32,540 bases of DNA from an uncultured Pelagibacteraceae bacterium (GTDB lineage Bacteria > Pseudomonadota > Alphaproteobacteria > Pelagibacterales > Pelagibacteraceae), in contig CACDZF010000009.1 in assembly GCA_902557385.1 (NCBI GenBank), positions 1 through 32,540 of the forward strand. Direction: 5' to 3'. Under the pieces are notes generated by a model. The model saw only the letters and a program-made list of their open reading frames with translations. It was not told the origin of the DNA and ran no database searches. The position numbers and the translations under genes are program-made. Positions 26,840-32,540 of this stretch are shown piece by piece; the stretch's first letter is position 1; each line of letters begins with the position of its first letter.

Positions 26840-27607
26840 ATGTTTCTTAAAAAATATAATTTAAAAAATAAAATTGCTTTAGTATCAGGTGCTGGAAAAG
26901 GATTAGGGAGAGCTTGTGCAATTGCCTTGGCTGAAACTGGAACAAATTTAATAATAATAAGTCGAACTAAAAAAGACTTAGATGAAGTATCAAAAAAAAT
27001 TAAAAAATATAAAGTAAAATGTAAATCTTATATTTGTGACGTTACAAACTACAACCAAATTAAAAATATTATAAATCAACAAACAAGAATTGATATTTTA
27101 GTTAACAACGCTGGAAACAATATTCCAGAACATTTTACAAAAGTGAAAACTAAAGATATGGAATACTTGGTTAAAATCAATACTATTGCGGCTTTTAATT
27201 TAGCTCAGTTATGTGCAAATAAGATGATAGAGCTTAAAAGTAGAAAAAAAGTAGGAGGTTCAATTATTAACATGTCTTCACAAATGGGCCATGTTGGTGG
27301 ACCAATTAGAAGTGTTTACAATATGAACAAATGGGGTTTGGAGGGTTTGACGAGAGGTATGGCAGTTGATTTAGCCAAATATAATATAAGAGTAAATACA
27401 GTAGCACCAACTTTTGTTGTAACTCCAATGACTAAGAAGTTTTTAAAAAATAAAAAATTCAAAAAAGAAATTTTGAATAATATACCCCTTGGTAGATTTG
27501 CTGAAATGTCAGAAATAGCTTCTGCTGTTGTTTTTTTAGCCTCTGATGCTGCATCAATGGTGCATGGAACTTCTTTATTAGTTGATGGCGGATGGACTGC
27601 AAAATAA
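26840..27607 (+). CDS. short-chain dehydrogenase/reductase (SDR)
   Basis: A 255-residue NAD(P)-dependent oxidoreductase of the classical SDR type. The cofactor motif SGAGKGLG is at residues 16-23, the NNAG motif at 89-92, Asn114 in the middle, Ser146/147 (NMSSQMG) and the catalytic YNMNK (Tyr160, Lys164). The C-terminus AAVVFLASDAASMVHGTSLLVDGG WTAK form is typical of gluconate 5-dehydrogenase and FabG-like enzymes. The acidic residue expected after strand 2 for NAD is replaced by Ser-Arg (IIISRTKKD), which favours NADP. The substrate is not deducible. The next gene starts 16 bases before its end. Confidence 0.92.
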   Translation: MFLKKYNLKNKIALVSGAGKGLGRACAIALAETGTNLIIISRTKKDLDEVSKKIKKYKVKCKSYICDVTNYNQIKNIINQQTRIDILVNNAGNNIPEHFTKVKTKDMEYLVKINTIAAFNLAQLCANKMIELKSRKKVGGSIINMSSQMGHVGGPIRSVYNMNKWGLEGLTRGMAVDLAKYNIRVNTVAPTFVVTPMTKKFLKNKKFKKEILNNIPLGRFAEMSEIASAVVFLASDAASMVHGTSLLVDGGWTAK

Positions 27608-28386
27608 TAAAATATACTCTATTAATTTTTTTAATTAATTTCAAAGTATTCTCAGCTGAATTTCAAGGACAATTTATTCAAGGGCATTATATAATAGGAA
27701 AAACATCGCCCGGAACTAAAATACTTATTGATAAAAGAGAAGTAAAAGTCAGCGAAGAAGGTTATTTTGCATTTGGTATAGATAAAGATAGAAAATTTGA
27801 TGTAGTTATAACTGAAGGAAGTAAAAAAATAATAAAAAAAGTCCAAAAAAGAAAATATAAAATTCAAAGAATAGATGGATTGCCAGAAAAAAAAGTAACG
27901 CCACCTGAAGAATTTTACGAAAGAATTAAGAAAGAAAATAAATTAATTGCAAAAGCAAGAGCAGTTGAAAGTGATTTATCTTTTTTTAAAGACAAATTTA
28001 TAGTGCCTGTTGATAATGCAATTATTACCGGCGTATATGGGAGTCAAAGAATCTTAAATGGAATACCAAAATGGCCTCATTATGGTTTAGATTTTGCTCA
28101 AAAAAAAGGTTCGCCAATAAAAGCAATGAATAATGGAATAGTAACTTTGGCTGAGCAGGATTTATTTTACACAGGAGCAACATTAATATTTGACCATGGC
28201 CACGGCATTTCTACTTTATACATGCATTTAGATAAAATTTTTGTAAACGTTGGTGATCATGTTAAAAAAGGAGAAGTCATAGGAACGGTTGGATCTTCGG
28301 GACGTGCTACAGGGCCTCACTTAGATATCAGGCTTAATTGGTATGATACAAGACTAGATCCTAATTCAGTTTTAAATATTAAATGA
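27592..28386 (+). CDS. secreted M23-family (LytM-type) metallopeptidase
   Basis: A 264-residue exported protein that probably cuts peptidoglycan cross-bridges or regulates amidases. A signal peptide spans residues 1-22 (FKVFSA-EFQ). An all-beta region (30-100) precedes the M23 domain, where His163 and Asp167 (HYGLD) are zinc ligands, and GHGISTLYMHL contains His212. GPHLDIRLNW contains His243, but Asp245 stands where most M23 enzymes have the second His of HxH. An Asp can serve as zinc ligand, and I believe this HLD form occurs in other proteobacteria, so activity is likely but not certain. The ATG at 27592 overlaps the SDR gene; its stop overlaps the next gene as ATGA. Confidence 0.92.
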   Translation: MDCKIIKYTLLIFLINFKVFSAEFQGQFIQGHYIIGKTSPGTKILIDKREVKVSEEGYFAFGIDKDRKFDVVITEGSKKIIKKVQKRKYKIQRIDGLPEKKVTPPEEFYERIKKENKLIAKARAVESDLSFFKDKFIVPVDNAIITGVYGSQRILNGIPKWPHYGLDFAQKKGSPIKAMNNGIVTLAEQDLFYTGATLIFDHGHGISTLYMHLDKIFVNVGDHVKKGEVIGTVGSSGRATGPHLDIRLNWYDTRLDPNSVLNIK

Positions 28387-29135
28387 GATTTAAATTTAAT
28401 AAAAAAATAGAATTTTTTTTAAAGAAAAATTTCTTACCCCAAAGCTACTTATTTGAGAAAAGAATTAAAAGATCAATAAAAAATAATGATGAAAAAGAGT
28501 TACAGCTTTTAAAAAAAATTATAATTCCTGAAACTGATACTATAGATATTGGGGTCTATAGAGGGGTGTATAGTTATGAAATGGCAAAATATTCAAAAAT
28601 GGTGCACGCGTTTGAGCCAAATCCAATTATATTTAAAGATATCGAATTGAACCTAAGTAAAATAATTAAAAATATTAATTTATATAATTTTGCGTTATCT
28701 GATAAAGAAAATAAAGTTTTGCTCAAAGTCCCCATTAGAAACAAAAATTATGATAAAAGTAATTATGAAGAATATTTTCAGATGGGTAGAGCAACAATTC
28801 ATGAACAAAATGTAATGGGAGATATAGAAACTTTTGAGATTAAATCTAAAAAATTGGATAATTTCACTTTTTCTAATAGAATATCATTTATAAAAATTGA
28901 TGTAGAGGGACATGAAATGTCAGTAATTAAAGGGGCTGAAAATACTATTAAACAATATAAACCAACACTGTTAGTTGAGATTGAGGAAAAACACTCAAAA
29001 CAAAAAGTATTAGATTCAATAAATTACATTAATTCACTGGGATATGAATCTTTTTTTTATGACAATGAATTAAAAAACACTAATAATCTAAATAATTTGA
29101 ATATGTACAACAATTTTATTTTTAAACCTTGCTAA
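28383..29135 (+). CDS. FkbM-family S-adenosylmethionine methyltransferase (second copy type)
   Basis: A 250-residue FkbM methyltransferase. The SAM motif is DIGVYRGVYS at 55-64, AFEPNP lies at 76-81, and the family signature KIDVEGHEMSVIKGA is at 171-185, followed by the strand TLLVEIEEKHS. It differs strongly from the FkbM protein at 14062-14895 and is not a recent copy of it. It is translationally coupled to the peptidase gene by a 4-base ATGA overlap and lies 4 bases before the hydratase-like gene. The substrate is unknown; coupling to a cell-wall peptidase fits an envelope glycan role but does not prove it. Confidence 0.88.
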   Translation: MRFKFNKKIEFFLKKNFLPQSYLFEKRIKRSIKNNDEKELQLLKKIIIPETDTIDIGVYRGVYSYEMAKYSKMVHAFEPNPIIFKDIELNLSKIIKNINLYNFALSDKENKVLLKVPIRNKNYDKSNYEEYFQMGRATIHEQNVMGDIETFEIKSKKLDNFTFSNRISFIKIDVEGHEMSVIKGAENTIKQYKPTLLVEIEEKHSKQKVLDSINYINSLGYESFFYDNELKNTNNLNNLNMYNNFIFKPC

Positions 29136-29139
29136 ATTT

Positions 29140-29907
29140 ATGAAAATTGAAAATTTATCAAAAAAATTAGTTAATGCTTTTTTAAAAAATAAACTAATTA
29201 ATCCGCTTCCTAAAAATATTACTAAAAATATAAAAAAATCCAACGAATTTAGAAAACTATGTGAAAGTAAAATTAAAAAAGAAATAATAGGATTTAAAGC
29301 GGGAGGAACGGGAATTCCCGTTTTAAAGAAACTTAAAGAAAAAGAACCTTTTTATGCGTCAGTTTATAAGCAAAATTTTTTAAAAAGTGGAAAAAATGTT
29401 AAAATAAATAAATATACTTTAGGTGTAGAGCTTGAAGTTTGTTATTTAATTAAAAAAAAGTTTTTTTTATCAGGTCAAAAGATTTCCAAAAATAATATTA
29501 CTAAATATATAAGTCACATGGCTCCCTGTATTGAAGTTGTTGGATACAGACAAAGAAAAAAAGGTATAAAATATTTAGGTGATTTATGTAGCGATTTTGG
29601 CGCAAATATAAAATTTTTGATTGGACAAAAGAAAAAATATAAAAAAATAAATATTGGCAACTTAAAAACAAATATTACTAATAAAAAGAATAATCTATTT
29701 GTTAATGGAAACACAAATACTGTGTATATAAATCCGTTAAATTCACTAAGATTTGTTTTAAATAAAATAAAAAAAGACAGAATAAATTTAAAGAAAAATT
29801 TTTATGTATTTACAGGTTCAACAGTTGGAATTGTTCCTTTAAAAAATAAAGGTATTTATATTGGCAAGATAGAAAAATTGGGTTCTGTAAAAACTCTAAT
29901 TAAGTAA
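29140..29907 (+). CDS. 2-keto-4-pentenoate hydratase-like protein (FAH superfamily)
   Basis: A 255-residue protein resembling MhpD-type hydratases and decarboxylases, which act on 2-oxo acids from aromatic meta-cleavage. Visible family features are IIGFKAGGTG with Lys53, the metal-binding pair Glu97 and Glu99 in GVELEVCYLI, Glu132 in APCIEVVGYR, the DLCSDFGANIKFLIG block, and a late FYVFTGSTVGIVPL. The overall sequence is Lys-rich and diverged, with no aromatic-degradation genes nearby, so the real substrate is open. It is the last gene of the five-gene run, convergent with an SGNH hydrolase gene 7 bases away. Confidence 0.8.
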   Translation: MKIENLSKKLVNAFLKNKLINPLPKNITKNIKKSNEFRKLCESKIKKEIIGFKAGGTGIPVLKKLKEKEPFYASVYKQNFLKSGKNVKINKYTLGVELEVCYLIKKKFFLSGQKISKNNITKYISHMAPCIEVVGYRQRKKGIKYLGDLCSDFGANIKFLIGQKKKYKKINIGNLKTNITNKKNNLFVNGNTNTVYINPLNSLRFVLNKIKKDRINLKKNFYVFTGSTVGIVPLKNKGIYIGKIEKLGSVKTLIK

Positions 29908-29914
29908 TTATTCA

Positions 29915-30895
29915 TTATTTCAAATAACTATATAATTTTTTTCCAATATACCTATGTCCATTTTTATTAATATGATCATCAATTACAAACAAATGTTCTT
30001 TTTGCACTTTGAAATTCATAAATTCAAAATTTTCATATTTTTTATTTTCTTCGTATATTATCTCTTGATGTGGAGGATTAATTAAAAAAACAAATACTCT
30101 TTTACCCTCGCCCTTTAAATTCTGATTTATTACTTTCTCTAAATTATCTAAATGTTCAGTTAAATTATGTTTTTCTTTTCTATCATTTTCAAAAAATAAA
30201 TCATTTAAATGGGTAAATAATAATCGTAATGATTTTTTATAATGTTTTAATAAAAAAATAATTATATTAATGTTATTTTCCTTGGATTTAAAAAATTTGT
30301 CATACTCCATTTGTGTGTAGGTTTTGTTTATATTAAGATTTTTATTTTCAGCAATATCATTTAAATGATATTGAATTATTACAGTATCAACTTGATCATA
30401 AAATTTATTTAATTTTAATCTTTTTATTTCCCTCACTGTTCCATAACTTGAAACCGCAAGATTTATAACTTTTTTATTTGTTAATTTTTGTAGGTTGTAT
30501 GAAAAAGTTTCATTATCATTCACTCCCCAACCCATCGCAACTGAGTCACCTAAAACTGCAATAATTTTTTCATCTTCTTGAATATTGTCATCAACCATGT
30601 TCAATCTTCTATTTTCGTCGAAGTTCAACTTTGTTTTAAATTCTGGGTTCGAAAAAATACATTCTCCAACAACAGGTGCATAAAGAAAATTTTTGTCAAA
30701 TTTTGAACACCCTTTATTTGTCTGCCAAATCTTTACTAAACCATTAACATATAATTTTTTTTGAATATATTTGACCCAAAGTAAATCGTAAGTTTTATTG
30801 TTGATCAAAGATACATAACTAAAGGTAAAGACCAAAAAACTTAATAAAAGATAATTTATAATTATGATAAAAAAATAACCAAAAATTTTTTTCAT
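29915..30895 (-). CDS. membrane-anchored SGNH/GDSL hydrolase-like protein, copy 1
   Basis: A 326-residue protein with one N-terminal membrane anchor (about residues 5-27) and a periplasmic SGNH fold. Block I is LGDSVAMGWG with the nucleophile Ser118; block II is SYGTVRE with Gly152; block III is HLNDI with Asn179; the last block DDHINKNGH offers the catalytic His308. Such enzymes add or remove acyl groups on surface sugars or lipids. The region 225-265 is predicted helical and charged. It is a close paralog of the protein at 31650-32540; the two are separated only by a methyltransferase gene. A 91-base stretch (30095-30185) is identical to the paralog. The substrate is unknown. Confidence 0.85.
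   Translation of the reverse strand: MKKIFGYFFIIIINYLLLSFLVFTFSYVSLINNKTYDLLWVKYIQKKLYVNGLVKIWQTNKGCSKFDKNFLYAPVVGECIFSNPEFKTKLNFDENRRLNMVDDNIQEDEKIIAVLGDSVAMGWGVNDNETFSYNLQKLTNKKVINLAVSSYGTVREIKRLKLNKFYDQVDTVIIQYHLNDIAENKNLNINKTYTQMEYDKFFKSKENNINIIIFLLKHYKKSLRLLFTHLNDLFFENDRKEKHNLTEHLDNLEKVINQNLKGEGKRVFVFLINPPHQEIIYEENKKYENFEFMNFKVQKEHLFVIDDHINKNGHRYIGKKLYSYLK
30095..30185 (-). repeat. 91-base exact repeat, copy A (within SGNH gene 1)
   Basis: These 91 bases match 31836-31926 without a single difference, while the flanking aligned coding sequence differs every few bases. The stretch encodes the charged segment from DRKEKHNLTEHLDNLEK to GKRV. Confidence 0.9.
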
Positions 30896-30902
30896 TAATT
30901 AA

Positions 30903-31625
30903 TTAATATTTTTTATTAATTTTATTTAATATTTTCCTTACCTTGTAATATAAGGCCCATCCCCAGTGGCTCATGTCTTGTGGTGCCATAGTGTAATTTA
31001 AAATTTTTTCTGAATTATTAGTTCTTCCGTTCCTAAAATTTTGTATTTTATTAATGATTCTATCTGGAAATTTATTGCAGAATTTTTCATCTTTAATTGT
31101 GACTGATACATAATCACACCAAATTTCTCTGCCCCTGTGGTCTAAAGTAAAGTGTTCTAAAACCTTTGGATTAAAATTATTTTTCCTTCCCCATTTTTCT
31201 AAAGCTATAATGCTGTCCGGATAAAATCTCCAATTATCAGTTGATTGTCTATGGTAAATACCATTAGATGGCACGTTTAAAAAAAATAGTCCATCAGGTT
31301 TTAAAATTCTAAGTATTTCTAAATAAGTTAACCAAAAAAACTCAGTGTGTTCAAAAGTTGATACTGAAACCACCATATCAACAGAGCTATCAGGTAAAGG
31401 GATTTTATAAGGATCCTTTAAAACAAGATCAACGTTAGGACCGTCCTCAATATCAAGTCCAGTAAATTTGATATTAGGATCTACCAATATTCTCAAAGCA
31501 TCTGATGTAAATTTGTTTTTCTTATTTTTTATCAAAGAACCGATTTCGACAATATGAGGATTTTCAATAAATTTTAAATAAGTATTTGTAAAATTTTTGA
31601 AACTATCTAAAGCTGATTTGTGCAT
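30903..31625 (-). CDS. class I SAM-dependent methyltransferase
   Basis: A 240-residue methyltransferase of the Methyltransf_11 type. Motif I is degenerate (HIVEIGSLIKNKKNKF, residues 24-39), the SAM-ribose acidic segment is FTGLDIEDGPNVDLV, the post-motif is LPDSSVDMVVSVSTFEHTEF, and ILRILKPDGLFFLNVPS at 105-120 is the usual late motif. A conserved-looking STDNWRFYPDS near 128-138 resembles methyltransferases found in O-antigen clusters. It lies 7 bases before SGNH gene 1 and 24 bases after SGNH gene 2 on the same strand, so the three are probably co-transcribed. The substrate is unknown. Confidence 0.87.
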   Translation of the reverse strand: MHKSALDSFKNFTNTYLKFIENPHIVEIGSLIKNKKNKFTSDALRILVDPNIKFTGLDIEDGPNVDLVLKDPYKIPLPDSSVDMVVSVSTFEHTEFFWLTYLEILRILKPDGLFFLNVPSNGIYHRQSTDNWRFYPDSIIALEKWGRKNNFNPKVLEHFTLDHRGREIWCDYVSVTIKDEKFCNKFPDRIINKIQNFRNGRTNNSEKILNYTMAPQDMSHWGWALYYKVRKILNKINKKY

Positions 31626-31649
31626 GTTTTAATTTTAACGTCCTAAATA

Positions 31650-32540
31650 TTAATTTCTAGATAAATAATCAAAAATTTGTTTACCTACGAACTTATGACC
31701 TTTTTTATTCAAATGATCATCTATAATAAATAAATGCTCTTTTTTAATGTCTATTATAAAAAATTCAAAATCACTGAAAACTCTTTTTTCATCATAAATT
31801 AATTTTTGGTGTGGTTCATTAATTAAAAAAACAATTACTCTTTTACCCTCGCCCTTTAAATTCTGATTTATTACTTTCTCTAAATTATCTAAATGTTCAG
31901 TTAAATTATGTTTTTCTTTTCTATCACTTTCAAAAAACAAATCGTTTAAATGCGAAAATAGTAATCTTAAAGATTTTTTATAATTTTTTAGTAAATAAAT
32001 AATAATATTTAAATTATTTTTTTTATTTGAAAAATATTCCTTATACTCATCCATAGAATATGATTTGCTAATATCTAAACTTTTATTTTCATAAATATCA
32101 TTCAAATGATATTGAATTATTACGGTATCTATTTGGTCATAAAATTTATTTAATTTTAATCTTTTTATTTCTCTTACTGTTCCATAGCTAGCAACACCAA
32201 GGTTTAAAATCTTTTTTTTAACTAATTTTTGTAGGTTAAATGAGTAAGTTTCATCACCATTTACTCCCCAGCCCATGGTTAAAGAATCGCCTAGGGCTGC
32301 AATAACTTTTTCACTTTTGCTTATATTATCATTAGTTAAGTTTAATCTTCTATTTTCATCAAAATTTAATTTTGTTTTAAATTCTGGATTAGAAAAAATA
32401 CACTCCCCAACAACTGGAGCGTAAAGTAAATTTTTATCAAATTTTGAGCATTTTGGATCGATATTCCAAAGATTTCTTAAACCGCTAAAATATAGTTTTT
32501 TTTGAATATATTTAACCCAAAGTAAATCATAAGTTTTATT
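31650..32540 (-). CDS. membrane-anchored SGNH/GDSL hydrolase-like protein, copy 2, 5' end beyond the window
   Basis: The open frame runs to the right edge of the window, giving 296 visible residues that begin NKTYDLLWVKYIQKKLYF, which aligns to residue 33 of copy 1; the start codon and membrane anchor lie outside. An internal ATG at 32276 is not the start because strong homology continues upstream (LLYAPVVGECIFSNPEFKTK). Catalytic blocks are LGDSLTMGWG, SYGTVRE, HLNDI and DDHLNKKGH, all intact. It is the upstream member of the SGNH-methyltransferase-SGNH set and shares the 91-base identical patch. Confidence 0.85.
   Translation of the reverse strand, partial: NKTYDLLWVKYIQKKLYFSGLRNLWNIDPKCSKFDKNLLYAPVVGECIFSNPEFKTKLNFDENRRLNLTNDNISKSEKVIAALGDSLTMGWGVNGDETYSFNLQKLVKKKILNLGVASYGTVREIKRLKLNKFYDQIDTVIIQYHLNDIYENKSLDISKSYSMDEYKEYFSNKKNNLNIIIYLLKNYKKSLRLLFSHLNDLFFESDRKEKHNLTEHLDNLEKVINQNLKGEGKRVIVFLINEPHQKLIYDEKRVFSDFEFFIIDIKKEHLFIIDDHLNKKGHKFVGKQIFDYLSRN
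31836..31926 (-). repeat. 91-base exact repeat, copy B (within SGNH gene 2)
   Basis: Identical over 91 bases to 30095-30185. The first mismatch on each side was checked directly: A versus T on the left and T versus C on the right. Confidence 0.9.

Noticed and set aside
31650-32276. SGNH copy 2 as a short 208-residue protein starting at the internal ATG 32276
   Set aside because: The frame is open to the window edge and the upstream 88 codons align closely with copy 1, including the GDS nucleophile just before that ATG.

Overview
The window looks like a piece of a streamlined, AT-rich alphaproteobacterial genome, most likely SAR11 (Pelagibacterales). This is inferred from very low GC, Lys/Asn/Ile-rich proteins, genes that overlap or abut (no gene-free gap exceeds about 150 bases), the order tRNA-Leu/tig/clpP/clpX/lon, and an uninterrupted 14-gene nuo operon. 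No transposase, integrase, phage gene, CRISPR array or rRNA was seen.

Layout. (1) 1-13753, minus strand: nuoA to nuoN, all subunits of respiratory complex I, joined by overlaps or gaps of at most 10 bases. The last gene, nuoN, runs off the left edge and its frame is broken at three homopolymers. (2) 13839-13997, minus: tRNA-Asp(GTC) and tRNA-Val(TAC) behind a clear promoter. (3) 14062-14895, minus: an FkbM-type methyltransferase lying between two housekeeping blocks. (4) 14942-20928, minus: the protein quality-control set lon, clpX, clpP and tig, headed by tRNA-Leu(TAG) with its own promoter. (5) 21013-22962, plus: DUF1289 protein, family 2 glycosyltransferase, small membrane protein and family 5 uracil-DNA glycosylase. 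(6) 22959-26115: a mosaic of short units: ybgC-like thioesterase, several very small membrane or lipoprotein genes, a DUF3047 protein and an NCS1 nucleobase-type permease. (7) 26260-29907, plus: a tight five-gene run of TerC-family membrane protein, SDR oxidoreductase, M23 peptidase, FkbM methyltransferase and 2-keto-4-pentenoate hydratase-like protein. (8) 29915-32540, minus: two paralogous membrane-anchored SGNH hydrolases flanking a class I methyltransferase. This looks like the edge of a surface-polysaccharide variable region and continues beyond the window.

How it fits together. The nuo genes form one machine coupling NADH oxidation to proton pumping. Trigger factor, ClpXP and Lon handle folding and proteolysis. 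The scattered glycosyltransferase, FkbM, SGNH and methyltransferase genes suggest cell-surface glycan tailoring, but their substrates cannot be read from sequence.

Best leads: the triple homopolymer frameshift in nuoN; a 91-base identical patch shared by the two SGNH paralogs (possible gene conversion) in an SGNH-methyltransferase-SGNH cassette; and a hairpin that would bury the lon start codon. I found no convincing wholly new system.
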